A stretch of 64,000 bases of DNA, taken from the NCBI RefSeq assembly GCF_963576675.1, contig NC_088915.1, positions 81,663,501-81,727,500 on the forward strand, read 5' to 3'. Below the pieces are notes generated by a model. The model ran no database searches, was not told where the DNA came from, and saw only the letters and a list, made by a program, of their open reading frames with translations. This stretch comes from Euphorbia lathyris. Taxonomy: Eukaryota; Streptophyta; Magnoliopsida; Malpighiales; Euphorbiaceae. Both the position numbers and the translations under genes were made by a program. This document shows positions 1-10,820 of the stretch, in pieces (the stretch's first letter is position 1; each line of letters opens with the position of its first letter).

Positions 1-2
1 TG

Positions 3-1799
3 GGCTTCGAGATCTTCAACGATGTCACCAGCTGGGGCAAAGGAGAGGCAAGCTGCTTCATCGAGGAGATCATGATGTTAGATCTGAATGCTGAGGAGCA
101 GGTCATCACGATGGAAGCAACTGTGGGAGCGGTGGATGAGCCCAATACCTCCAAGGCCTATGAGAAACCCGAGAACCCCGATGATGAAAATTGTATTACT
201 GCTTTATTTGAATCCGATGATGTACTCGCCAATACTATCAATGAAATGAATTCTGATTTTGCTTACTTGCTTGATGTTGATTCTGATCATTGCATGCATT
301 CTCATTCATATAACATGCCTACATTTGAAATCAATACAATAGAAATGTCAACTTTCAATCTTGGCACGGATGAAAATCCTAAACTTATACAAATTGCTCA
401 AGAATTAACTACTGAAGAGAGGAAAGAATTTGAGAGAATAATTAAAAAATATGAAATAGTGTTTGCTTGGACGTACGAAGATATGCCAGGAATCGATCAA
501 TCAATCGTAACTCACCGTATCCCAACATACCCCGATGCTAAGCCCGTGAAACAGAAACTCCGACGCATGAGGCCGGAATGGGCGGATAAGATCAGAGAGG
601 AAGTGAAGAAACAGTTAGAAGCAGGATTCATCGAAGTAATCGACTATCCCCCCTGGGTCGCAAATGTAGTGCCAATCGCAAAGAAGGACGGTAAAGTGAG
701 AATGTGCGTCGATTATAGAGATCTCAACAAGGCTTGCCCCAAAGATGAATTCGCATTGCCTCACATCGACGTATTAATCGACAGTGCAGCATCGAGCGTC
801 TTGCACACAAATGTTGACGGCTTCATGGGCTACATGCAAGTTCAGATGGCAGAAAAGCACAAGGCAAAAACCTCATTCACAACTGAGTGGGGAACGTACT
901 GCTATAGAGTAATGCCGTTTGGATTGAAAAATGCTGGGGCAACTTATCAGCGAATGGCTACGGCACTGTTCCACGATATGATACACAAGGAAGTGGAAGT
1001 CTATGTGGACGACATGATGGTCAAATCGGAGACAAGAGAGGGGCATTTCGCTGCACTTGAAAAGTTTTTGGCCCGAATTGCAGAATTCAAGCTAAGGTTG
1101 AACCCGAAGAAGTGCATCTTTGGTGTTTCATCCGGGAAAATCTTAGGCTACGTGATCAGTAACAAGGGGATCGAGGTGGATCCCGACAAGGTAAAGGCCA
1201 TACAGGAGATGCCGGCACCAAAAAATGAGAAAAAAGTGAGAGGATTTCTGGGGCAGGTTCAGTATATCAGTCGGTTCATAGCACGACTCACTGCGATCTG
1301 CAAGCCGATCTTTAAGTTGCTACGAAAAGATCAACCCACGGTTTGGAATGATAAGTGCCAGCAAGCATTGGAGAGTGTCCGGAACTATTTGTCTAATCCA
1401 CCGGTTTTGAGACCGCCTAAACTTGGAAAACCACTTCTCCTCTATGTAGCGATCGAGGAGCAATCAATTGGGGCAATGCTGGCACAGGAAGGAGACACCG
1501 GTGTGGAGCATGCGGTGTATTATCTGAGTAAGAAGTTCCTGGAATACGAACTTAAGTATAACATGATCGAAAAGACGTGTGTGGCAGTGGTATGGCTAAC
1601 AAAGAAGCTGCGGAACTATTTTCAATCTTACAAAGTAATCATCATTTCCAGGATGGATCCCGTGAAGTATCTATACCGAACTCCGTCTCTAATAGGGAAG
1701 CTAGCCCGATGGTTGTTTCTCTTGTCCGAATTCGACATCGAATATGTAACGAAAAAGGTTATTAAGGGGAGAGCCGTAGCGGAATTTCTGGCCAATTAG
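3..1799 (+). pseudogene. Tat-type pol segment: reverse transcriptase and first RNase H
   Basis: The frame is already open at base 3, so the ATG at 72 is internal to a longer polyprotein. The stretch before about 400 is the protease-RT linker. The RT fingers carry a PxANVVPI-like strand near 650-680 and an MCVDYRDLN motif near 700-730; the palm YVDD catalytic motif is at 1002-1013 and VMPFGLKNAGATYQR lies near 910-950. The first RNase H (about 1430-1795) lacks a clear catalytic Asp in its first strand, where the sequence reads YVAIEEQS; loss of catalytic residues from this domain is known in Tat elements. The frame stops at TAG 1797-1799 but continues without shift, most simply a CAG-to-TAG change in the conserved FLAD(H/Q)P end. 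Confidence 0.85.
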
Positions 1800-2879
1800 C
1801 CTCTAAATGCGGAAGAGGAAGAGATAAACTATGATTTCCCCGATGAGCACTTGAACGCAATAGAAGTTATACCGTGGAAAATGTTCTTCGATGGAGCGGT
1901 TAACTCAAATGGAGCCGGGGTAGGAGTGCTGCTTATCTCACCAGAAGGAGAAAGGGTCCCAATGGAAAAGAAGTTATCCTTCCCTCTCACCAATAATATG
2001 GCCGAGTATGAAGCGTGCATCTACGGGTTGGAGTCATTAGCAGCGTTGGGAGCATCATATGTTGAAATTTGGGGCGACTCAAAACTGATTATCGAACAAG
2101 CACATGGAAACTGGGAAGTAAGGGAAGAAAGGTTGCGTCCATACCTAGACCAGTTGGAGGGATTGGCGCAGAGATTCAGCGAGTGTCATTTTTATCACAT
2201 TCCTCGAGCACAGAACCATGCAGCGGATGCTTTGGCCACTTTGGTGTCAGTATGGGATAACCCTCGGAATCGTGCCTCGAAGCCTTTGGTGCTGAGGAGG
2301 TCCCACAAACCGTGCTATGAAGACGTAATGCCGTTGGGAGCAGATGAAAAGCCTTGGTATTTCGATATCGTAAACTTCATGAAAAGTGGAACATACCCGG
2401 CAGAATCAGAACTTAGGGATCAGGCTGTGATCAGAAGGTTAGCTCAGCAATTTGTCATCCACAATGACTTGCTTTACAAAAGACACCCCGATGGTTTACA
2501 ATTGAGGTGCTTGGATGAGGGGGAAGCCCGTGAGGCAATGGAGTCAGTACACTCGGGAATTTGTGGAGCCCATATGGGAGGAGCAATATTGACAAAGAAA
2601 ATCATAAGGCAAGGCTTCTATTGGCTCACCATGGAAAGAGATTGTAACGAATATGCAAAGAAATGCCATGATTGTCAAATCCACGGAGATTATAATCACT
2701 TACCAGCTATGGAACTGCACGTGTTAGCACCCATTTGGCCGTTTGCGGCTTGGGGCATTGATATCATCGGGGAGGTGAGGCCTAATGCGTCGAACGGACA
2801 CAAATTCATTGTAGTCGCCATTGATTACTTCACCAACTGGGTAGAGGCAGAATCGTTTAGCAAGTTGGGGTCTAAGTAG
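1800..2879 (+). pseudogene. Tat-type pol segment: archaeal-type RNase H and integrase N-terminal half
   Basis: This continues the same frame after the TAG at 1797. A short acidic linker (EEEE, then DFPDE) leads into MFFDGAVNSNGAG; the first catalytic Asp codon of the second RNase H is at 1890, with NMAEYEA and the WGDSKLIIEQ strand following. The domain ends near the RAQNHAADALATL motif. The integrase zinc finger follows at about 2547-2690, with HSGICGAH supplying two His and KKCHDCQ supplying two Cys. The catalytic core opens with WGIDIIGE near 2755. A second TAG at 2877-2879 interrupts the core between its first and second catalytic Asp. The TTG at 1851 has no claim to be a real start. Confidence 0.83.
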
Positions 2880-3422
2880 ATGAGGAAGTTCATTGAAAAG
2901 CACTTGATCACCAGGTTCGGAGTGCCTCATCACATGATCACGGATAATGGGGTCCAGTTTCAGGGAGAGGTGAGAAGTCTCTTCCAAGAGTACGGTATCG
3001 AGCATCATAGATCTTCTCCATATCGCCCACAAGCTAACGGGGCAGTAGAGGCCGCAAATAAAAACCTTAAGAGGGTTCTCGTAAAGACGGTGGAATCGCA
3101 TCGGAATTGGCACGAGCAGCTTCCGCTCACTTTATGGGCCTATCGCACGATGGTTAGAACGTCAACTGGGGCAACTTCGTTCTCCTTGGTATATGGGGCC
3201 GAAGCCGTTCTCCCGATTGAGATTGAAAAGCTATCGTTGAGAATCGCAGTAGAAGCAGAGATTCCTGAGACGGAATGGGTGAAGAAGCGATATGAGCAGT
3301 TAGCATTGGTGGATGGGAAAAGGATGGAGGCTCTTTACCATGTGCAGTTATATCAAAGAAGGATGGCCCGAGCCTTCAACAAAAAGGTCAAGGCCAGTGA
3401 TAACTTGGGAAAAAATCCTTGA
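2880..3422 (+). pseudogene. Tat-type pol segment: integrase catalytic core, C-terminus lost
   Basis: In frame with the previous segment. It carries the second catalytic Asp in ITDNGVQF (codon at 2943) and the Glu in NGAVEAANK (codon at 3048). These are 34 residues apart rather than the usual 35, a one-residue shortening. Typical downstream sequence follows (LWAYRTMVRTSTGATSFSLVYGAEAVLP). The usual GDLVLR-type C-terminal domain is missing, because the frame runs into unrelated sequence at about 3415 and stops at 3420-3422. The ATG at 2880 is internal, not a start. Confidence 0.82.
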
Positions 3423-4495
3423 TCGGAGCACTTCCCTGTGAGGCGCCGTTGGGATCGACCGGGGACACTCCGATGCCAAAGTCAGTAATATTTCTGAGAA
3501 TAAATTGTAAGCATAAAAGTAGAGAATCAGTAAGTGTACCTTTGATCCTAGGAAGCTGGGGTATTTATATAGGTTTCTGTAACCTTCAGCATTAATGGGG
3601 AAACAGGTGAAGAGTTGTGTCATTACTCATCTTTAATTGCTATCAATTCTCCATTAATCCCAGCATTTAGCATTGAAACCCTCAGAGTTGAGGTATTCGA
3701 ATAGTCAAATCTTTATTCCCCTTTAATGACTATTAATTGCCATTTAATTGTATTTATTCCCATTCATGGATGGTAATAAAGGCGCCTTTTCATATTCTTT
3801 GATCCGTCAAGGCGTATGTACGCTCTCCTTAAGAGCTATGGCGGGTCTCCACTACTCGCTCTCATCGGGCGTATCTCGTTATGGCGTATCTCGCCATGGT
3901 CCACGTGATGTGGCATAATGCTAGAAACTCCTTCCTTTTCTTCGTTATTTATATATTCACCCCTGCATTAATCCTGCAATGATTGTCATTAATTCCATAT
4001 TAATCATGCATAAATATCTCTTTTAGAAGGAATAATGGTTTGCCATTATTTCTATTTATTTTCCCTTATTCCTTATTCAAGAATAATTTGGGTTGTTATC
4101 AGAAGCCCCCCTAAAGGTATAAAAAGCTCTTTAGGGCTGTCTAAATGGTGTTTTATTTTTCTATCTTGGAGGAAAGTGGACCCGCCCTAGATGGGGGATC
4201 ATATATGGAAATGATGCGCTTTTAGGGGCTTTTGCTTCCTTGTGTAGGTGGCAAACCGTATCCATTGTTAGCCTCTAGGGGCTTTTTGAGAGCTATATTT
4301 CTTTTAGAAAGGGAATAACCCGCCCTTTATGGGACCATTTGTTCCTACGGCATAGGATTATGATTCGCCTTAGGGACTTCTTTTGTTCAGTTCTGCCATA
4401 TTGAGGAGAATGACCCGCACTTAGGGATCAGTAAGAATGATTAACCATTTAGGGACTTTTGTGCATTTTGTGGAGGCGAGACTTTGTTATTTCTA

Positions 4496-4705
4496 TGATG
4501 AAGATGAGGATTCATTACTTTGATGAAAATGAGACTTCATTGTTTGGATAAAGACGAGACTTCATTAATTGGATGAAGACGAGGCTTCATTGATTGGATG
4601 AAGACGAGGCTTCATGAATTGGATGAAGACGAGGCTTCATTAATTGGATGAAGACGAGGCTTCATTGTTTGGAGATGAAGACGAGGCTTCATTAGTTGGA
4701 TGAAC
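4496..4705. repeat. 25-bp tandem repeat, about 8 copies
   Basis: Units begin near 4496, 4521, 4546, 4571, 4596, 4621, 4646, 4671 and 4698, the last interval widened to 27 bp. The best-conserved core is atgaagacgaggcttcat, an inverted repeat (atgaag / cttcat) with a 6-base loop, so every unit can fold into a small hairpin. The first units are more diverged than the later ones. Confidence 0.9.
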
Positions 4706-4798
4706 CCTTTGCTTTCCAGAACTATTTTTACTAATGCATTATATCTTTTAGCAAGTAATTTTCTAGAATCTGGTTTAGGATTTCTCTGATTGTTTAGG

Positions 4799-5660
4799 GT
4801 AGGTGGCCAGCCGTACCCCAATGTGTGAACCTTTGTGAAGGTTTAGAAGCTTTTATTCCTGGTGAGAAAGTTAAGCTGCCTTAGGCGATCGATTTGCTTC
4901 CTATCTTTGAGGTGAATCGATCCGCCGCCAGGTCTTGAGACTCTTCTTTGGGAAGAGTATTTGAGAGTGTAAAGTTCTCACGTCTGATAAATGTTTTAAC
5001 TCTGTCTCTGACGGCAATCAATTGTTTCCTATCTTTGAGGTAGATCGATCCGCCGTTGAGATTATTGTCCGATTGTTTGTAAAACTTAAGTACAATTGTT
5101 TTAATCCTTATGGTCGCCATTTACTTTTACATTTGCGTAAGTAAATATATAAGTTTGTAGGATTTAATATGGAGTAGGCGGCCAGCCATACTCCGTTGTG
5201 CGAACCTTTGTGAAGGTTTGAAGCTGTTCTATTCCTTCTAGAGGAAGTAAAGCTGCTTAGGGGATTAACTTGCTACCTATCTTTGAGGTGAAGCGATCCG
5301 CCTGTAGGACTTGTGAACCCTTCTTTGGGAAGGGAGTGAGAGAGTGTAAAGTCATTGCGTCCAAGGAATGTTTTAACTCTTTCTCGAATGGTGATCATCT
5401 AAAGATGGATCCGCCCATGAGAGTGTTCTCCTATCTTTGAGGAGAAAGTTGAGGGTGTAATGATCTCATGTTTGAGACGATTTTAACCCGCTTTTGATGG
5501 CGGTCAATCCTTTTCCTGTCTTTGAGGAGAGAGTTGAGCTCATTTGAAAGCTCCTGAGGGTCTGTGCTTCTTATCTTTATGGAAAGGGGATCCGCCCGTG
5601 ATGGGATCAATTGTCCTATCTTTGAGGTAATTGATCCACCTGTGGAACTTTTCATTCGCC
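4799..5660. repeat. 374-bp diverged duplication built on a recurrent 'cctatctttgagg...gatccgcc' motif
   Basis: The segment starting gtaggtggccagccgtac at 4799 recurs in diverged form as gtaggcggccagccatac at 5173, both followed by gaacctttgtgaaggttt. Within and after both copies a core cctatctttgaggt followed by gatccgcc recurs near 4900, 5028 and 5275. Partial versions lie near 5430, 5513, 5570 and 5612. A related shorter motif (acccgccct...ggga) recurs at about 4170, 4318 and 4410 upstream. Probably LTR U3 sub-repeats. Confidence 0.75.
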
Positions 5661-5799
5661 AGCCACTGGGCGTATATCAGCACTAAAAGCTAGGCAAATG
5701 AATATAAGAAGTATGGCGAGAAAGAATAAATTATAAAATATAGGATACTATAACAGTTTAATGCACATATAAGAATATGTAAAAATACTGATTTTTAGG

Positions 5800-7470
5800 C
5801 CCATGGTTCCGTCTTTTCTGAGCAACTAGAACCGCATCCTCAATGATGTTTAACTTATGAGTAATCACATCTGGGCTTACTCCTGTGGGGATCTCATTCT
5901 CCTATGTAAATACGCTTTCAGACTCAATGAGAACTTTTTTAACATCCTTTTTTATCTCAAGTTTTAATCCTTTGGCGATCAGCACCCGCTTTCCATCAGC
6001 AATAAGGAGCGTTTCTGTGTCGCCCAAAGCTGTAGTGACAAGTTAATATTTCTCACCTTCGTTCTCTTTGGATTGTGGGCGGATTGATAGTGACGTCGAG
6101 TATAAGTCTCTTTAGCCACCTTTTGGTTCCCGTTAATCATTACTCCTCCTTTGCTGGTGGGAATGTACATTGTCAGACGACGGATGGAAATTAGGGCTGC
6201 AACCTCTGGCCCTTGGTCTGGATAGCGTGACCCGTCACTCCAATGATGTCAACAATGGTTGTTTCTATTTGGATCGGATCAACCTTTAGTTCGGCGAATG
6301 CACCTTTGGTGATGACATTGCGAGAACTGCCCGTGTCTTTACTCGCTTTATTTTATCTCCCATCCTTGAATCGCCATTGTTACTACCAATGCATCTGCAT
6401 GTGGAGAGATTACTGGACCTGTTTCTGCAAAAGGAGCAATGGAGGGATGTTTTATCCAGAGCGGATATTTTTGCTTTTTCCACGGGTGGCTGATACACTG
6501 GTCCATCTGCTATGACATTAATGACACTTTTGAATTTATTTTTGGGATCTGTCTTCTGCTTGTCATCTTGTTATTTGTTATTCTGGACAAAGCTATCTAG
6601 TTTGCCAGCTCCCAGCAAGCTTCAGTGTGGTGGCCAACCAATGTGGTGGCCAACCTGTAGTACGCTTTGGCGTTTCTTCCAACGGTTACATGCTCCCCTC
6701 CTTTGGGTTCGGGATATGTAATGTCCCGCTTATATTGAATCTTTTCTTTTATATTGTGGCAAGTTGGAAGCTTTAAACATTCTGTCCACTTCGTACCCCA
6801 GGATCCGTGCTGTGAATGGTGAATTCATGTTAACTTGATGGCGTACCTTTCTGCATTGTTCTCTTGTCTATATAGAGCGGTATGCCCTCGTCTTTCAATC
6901 TCATCATCCGTGTGTTCAATGTTGAATCGTGATGGTAAATCCGGCTCTTGATCTTGATATCGATCATGTTGAGGTTATGCTTGGAGCTATGGTTTAACGC
7001 GAATGGATGTTGTCATAATCGTGGGAGCCATTTTATCTAGCTTCGAATATCTTGTCTCCGCATCCTTCAACATTTTTCTAACATAATAGATGGAGAACTG
7101 CTGACCTTCTTCTTCTTGAATAACCACGGTGCATATAGCTTTATCCATGACAGATTGATACAAATGCAGGTCTCCCCTTCAGATTGGTCTGCTCATCAAT
7201 GGTGGTTCTGCTAGGAATTGTTTTATACCTTGATATGCTTGTTGACAATCTTTCTAGTACGATGATCCGCCCGTTCAACCTCTAGATCTTTCTCACCCAT
7301 AGTGGGGCTTTCATTTAGGCGCTCTTTTCACCTTTTTCCTCGCATGGCTTTTATTTTATCTGGATTTGCTCTAACTCCTTTTTGGCCAATGACATAGTCA
7401 AGGAATTTTTCTCAAGTGACTCTGCATATACACTTCTTTGGATTGAGCTTTATTTTTCATATCAGTGTTT
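5800..7470 (-). pseudogene. Decayed, rearranged Tat-type gag/protease/RT/RNase H fragment
   Basis: No frame is intact, but several blocks are recognisable on the minus strand. RT C-terminus to RNase H: FLDYVIGQKGVRANPDKIKA at about 7345-7405, then QQAYQGIKQFLAEPPLMSRP near 7190-7250 and QEEEGQQFSIYYVRKMLKDA near 7070-7130. Gag end: FVQNN and INVIADGPVY near 6495-6590. Protease: HADALVVTM near 6385-6410 and the active site DTGSS at 6323-6337. Protease-RT linker: IPTSKGGVMINGNQ near 6130-6175; RT start: SPDVITHKLNI near 5845-5880. RNase H precedes gag in transcription order, so two pieces are joined out of order. Frameshifts and stops are numerous. Small plus-strand frames here are shadows. Confidence 0.7.
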
Positions 7471-8870
7471 GCACTGGTTGTAGTATTAGCAACTCCCTTG
7501 TACCTGTGGGTTAGCACTGAAAGAACTCCAGAAGTGGGGCATACTCTGTCCATTATTAAAAGATTGTGGTAAGACATAAAAGCTATATTCACTTACCTTG
7601 GGGATCAGTGGCTTGATCCATAGAACATACTTCATAGCAAAAGACTGTTTGCATTGGCCTTGTTGGCAAATATCATGTATAATGCAATGTCTCTTTATGG
7701 AATTTTTAGTTCATCTTGGAATCAACTTAATAATTCCTTCACGTTGGTCCCTGACTCTAGAATGAACTTAGTCAAAGGATAAAACCGAGTAAATATTATA
7801 TGTCAAATAAATTCATAATAGAATTTTAATCGTGCTTGTTTTAATAATAATATCACGTATAACGGTCATAACCATAAAGATTGCTACTGCACATGAATAT
7901 CATAATGAGTTCTTAATAAATAACCATAATGAGAATAGTTTAATAATAATGTCATTTTGTATTTCAATGCGCATTAATATCCAAGATAGCATATTTATTT
8001 TAAACGTCATAAAAGTTATGACATTCTATATTGGGTAAGATATCTTACATAGTTGCTATTTACTTGCAATTAATATTGTGCATCCATACATTAATGGCAT
8101 TCAGAGATCATTAATGCCTCGTTTGGATGAAATATAATTAAAGTAAGGTAAGTGATGGTTTAATAATGTAGTTATATATGAAATTACTGTTATATCATTT
8201 CATTTGTATAAATAAAATAAATACAAAGGGTAATTTTGGAAGAAAAAATACACGTACCATGATTCTCCTCCAATTCGGGGTGTATGGAAAATTACCCAAA
8301 ATTCATCCTCACATACATTCATATACCATCATCCAAACAATCTTTAAGGAATTCTCATGTATATCCGAAGAACTTTGCATAAATTAATGTTCTTATTCAA
8401 AACTGACACTTACACTCTTTTGTAGTTAGCTTAGAACATGAAAATTTTGTTTATCCAATTTGGTAATTCATCATCCCAGAATGGCCTTAATAGTTAGGGA
8501 CAATTACATGATAATCACAAATTGATTCAATATGTTCAATTCTCTTACGTTGGTAAAAGAAATTCTAATAATGTCTGATAAACAGTTTTTATATGAATAA
8601 ACACATCCTTGTAAAAAAGGGAATGAAATAACTGTTTGACAAAACAATATTCAAAAATATGAATTTCTGATATTAAAAGTACTATATATGAGAAAATCCA
8701 TACATAGATGGTGAATTGTACAAGAAAAACCAAATATGATTTTTTGTAATTTCTTCTAATAGTTGTATGCATGTTCATCCAAAAGACTGGTCAGACTTAA
8801 ATTATCTGTAATTACACGAGCCTTTTATGATATCTTAATATTAAGTGATAAAATCACCTTGAATGGATGA
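7471..8870. other. AT-rich stretch without recognisable genes
   Basis: No frame shows family resemblance and short frames end often. A MITE-like piece lies inside at 8116-8345. A long T-rich run (tttat repeats) at about 8880-8940 marks the junction with the Athila-type sequence to the right. Confidence 0.6.
8116..8345. mobile_element. MITE-like segment with short inverted ends (candidate)
   Basis: The left end gcctcgtttggatga (8116-8130) and the right end catccaaacaatc (8330-8342) form an inverted repeat with gtttggatg as its exact core. The enclosed 230 bp is AT-rich without coding capacity. Terminal gtttgg/ccaaac motifs are common in plant MITEs. I found no convincing target duplication, so the exact ends and superfamily are open. 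Confidence 0.35.
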
Positions 8871-9207
8871 ATTTTTATGTTTTTGTTTTTGTTTATTTTA
8901 TTTATTTTACTTATTTTATTTATTTTATTTTATTTTATTTTCCAAAAATACATGCTTTTTATGCTTTTTATGATTAGATTACTTTATATTATGATTTAGG
9001 CATGTCAATATTTTTATTTTGTGGTTTTAGAATTAATTTTTAGGTAATTAGGCTGAAATTGTAGTTTTTAACAATTCTCTGCCGAGAATTTGAAATTCTC
9101 TACCGAGAATGCCTTTTTCAGACTTGTCTATTTTTGACTCAGGTTTCTCTGTTCATACCGAGAATATTTAAATTCTCTACCGTGAATCTGGAAGTGGCTT
9201 TGATGCC

Positions 9208-9266
9208 TGATTTCCGCAAGGAAATCAGCGTGTCGCGACCGCGGGTTTGCCATTCGCGGTCGCGAC
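9208..9266. promoter_or_regulatory. Two adjacent hairpins upstream of the third ORF, left copy
   Basis: Stem-loop 1 (9208-9227) has a perfect 8-bp stem tgatttcc/ggaaatca closed by gcaa, a GNRA-type tetraloop if transcribed. Stem-loop 2 (9232-9266) has a perfect 12-bp GC-rich stem gtcgcgaccgcg/cgcggtcgcgac with an 11-base loop. In the right copy (about 19641-19701) the second stem is 14 bp and the first carries one mismatch. Function unknown. Confidence 0.6.
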
Positions 9267-9599
9267 GCGCTAAACTTGCCCTATCCATTCCGATTTTGCT
9301 ACCTATTTTTGCCTATTCCTATTCCTATTCTACCTATTCACCTACCTCTACATCCCTATATAACCCTACCTCTTACACAAACCTCACATCACCTCTATTT
9401 TTACCCAATCCCTTACTCCACCTCTTCCCCAAAAATCTACTTTTCCCTCTTCCCAATTTATTCACTCCAAATTTCTATCCTATTTCCTATTTTCAATCAC
9501 TTCCATTTTACAAACCCCAACCTCATCTTCAAGCCTTGGTCTTCTTCTTCATCTTCTTCTTCTTCTTCTCCAACCCTAAAAACCCTAAACACCATCACC

Positions 9600-10820
9600 A
9601 TGGTTAGGACAAAGCGTGTTGGTAACAAACCCGCCGTTACGGAAGCTAATCACCTTCGGGTTCAATGCGGCGCTTATTTTGACATCTATTCGGAGGAAGA
9701 AGCCTCTCGTTTCAAACATTTTTCACAAGCCGACCGCCAATTTGTGGATATGCACTTCTTAGACTTCCATTCGGTAAGAGTATTAAATTTCTCTACTCGA
9801 ATTGATGCCTTTATTGAAGCTTTGGGTTGGCAAGAGTTCGTTAATATGCGTTTCCCGCGTATTAATGCGTATGTTGTGGAATTTTTGGTCACTCTATCCA
9901 TGAACAAGAAGAAAACTTCAATTTCTTTTAGGAATAATGGTATCCCTTACACCATTGATTATGAAGCAATGGGAAACATGTTTGGCTTCCCTACTTCTGA
10001 TTTTTACGATAAGCCTAAGGATTTTGATAATGATGCTGTTTGGCAAACTCTCTTGGATCAAGATTATTTTAATTCCAAAAACACTTCAAGCAAGTTGATT
10101 AAGGACAATTGTGTGTTCTATTTTCACAAATTTTTGAGTTTCTCCTTGTTTGGTCGTGTTGAGAGTTCAAAGGTCCAAGTTTGGGATTTGTATGTTTTGG
10201 ATAGTTTGCTTAAAGGTTTGAGGATTGATAGTATTGGTATCATGTTTGACAATTTGTTCCGTGCTTCGAGGGCTACTACCATTCAAATCCCTCTTTGTAA
10301 TTTTATCACCGGTCTTGTGTTGGGAGCACGGGGTGAATTGGCTGACTATGACATGTCCACCTACCGTGGGTTTGTTCCGCTTTTGGACATTTCGGCTCAC
10401 GAGCGGGCTCACTTATTGCTTCCGCAAGGTCCCCCCGTCTTTATTTCATATGCCTCCCGTATAGCCCATCTTCGTGGCACTATGGGTGGTGGCGCTTCAA
10501 GTTCTCAATTTGTAGGTATCGAAGGCGGCGGAGATGCGGAAGGAGAGGAGGATGCACCACCGGCTCAAGCACAACCCCAAGCACCTCATGCGGAGAATGA
10601 TCCGGTAGATTTGAGGTGGATTTTGAACCAAATAAATTCCAACAATCGCTCCATGAATCTACGCATTGATGATTTGGTTGAAAACAATATGGTGATGAAT
10701 GACAACCTCAACCTTTTGAGGCGTGAACATCGATCGACTCGGCATCGGATGCTTTCCTTTTTCCGACGCCGCAATGTGGAGACGTCACCAACACCTTCGG
10801 ATTCCCCACCTCAAGCTTAG
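9600..10820 (+). CDS. Athila-type third ORF (env-position protein), left copy, intact
   Basis: 406 aa. I chose the ATG at 9600 (accATGG context, MVRTKRVGNKP) over the open frame from 9276, whose upstream part is low-complexity and continues into the leader. Residues about 30-270 resemble the plant retrotransposon ORF-1/ATHILA-type domain: ALGWQEFVNMRFPRINAYVVEFL, GIPYTIDYEAMGNMFGFP and FHKFLSFSLFGR are typical. After about residue 300 come a Gly/Ser segment, an acidic Pro/Ala/Gln segment and a helical tail (RRILNQINSNN-like) ending in RHRMLSFFRRR. I see no signal peptide or obvious membrane span, so 'envelope' describes map position only. The pyrimidine-rich leader (about 9530-9575) and a TATA-like cctatataacc at 9355-9365 could mark an internal transcript. 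Biochemical role unknown. Confidence 0.75.
   Translation: MVRTKRVGNKPAVTEANHLRVQCGAYFDIYSEEEASRFKHFSQADRQFVDMHFLDFHSVRVLNFSTRIDAFIEALGWQEFVNMRFPRINAYVVEFLVTLSMNKKKTSISFRNNGIPYTIDYEAMGNMFGFPTSDFYDKPKDFDNDAVWQTLLDQDYFNSKNTSSKLIKDNCVFYFHKFLSFSLFGRVESSKVQVWDLYVLDSLLKGLRIDSIGIMFDNLFRASRATTIQIPLCNFITGLVLGARGELADYDMSTYRGFVPLLDISAHERAHLLLPQGPPVFISYASRIAHLRGTMGGGASSSQFVGIEGGGDAEGEEDAPPAQAQPQAPHAENDPVDLRWILNQINSNNRSMNLRIDDLVENNMVMNDNLNLLRREHRSTRHRMLSFFRRRNVETSPTPSDSPPQA

Larger units (their letters stand above)
1..3421 (+). mobile_element. Ty3/gypsy Tat-lineage retrotransposon, pol part, 5' truncated by window edge
   Basis: One reading frame (codons starting at positions divisible by 3) is open from base 3 to 3422 apart from TAG codons at 1797 and 2877. 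Domain order is RT, degenerate RNase H, second archaeal-type RNase H, integrase. The second RNase H between the first one and integrase is the known hallmark of the Tat clade (Tat, Ogre, Retand). The frame breaks off in the integrase C-terminal part at about 3415, where sequence resembling the U5 end of a minus-strand Tat LTR begins. No LTR of this copy is visible in the window. Confidence 0.85.
3423..5700 (-). mobile_element. Tat-type LTR-like region on the minus strand, limits uncertain
   Basis: Read on the minus strand, a TATA-like ctatataaatacccc lies at about 3558-3572. It is followed by a U5-like stretch in which CTGACTTTGGCATCGGAGTG (about 3464-3483) leads to CCCCGG, a pattern I know from U5 of plant Tat LTRs. 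The U3 side (3600-5700) is AT-rich and packed with short tandem repeats, annotated separately. The U5 end abuts the broken integrase at about 3415-3422, which suggests insertion into, or recombination with, the plus-strand Tat copy. I cannot place the other LTR end. No gene lies here. Confidence 0.5.

Noticed and set aside
6243..6721. Plus-strand ORFs of 69-90 codons
   Set aside because: They lie opposite recognisable minus-strand Tat gag/protease blocks, including DTGSS at 6323-6337.
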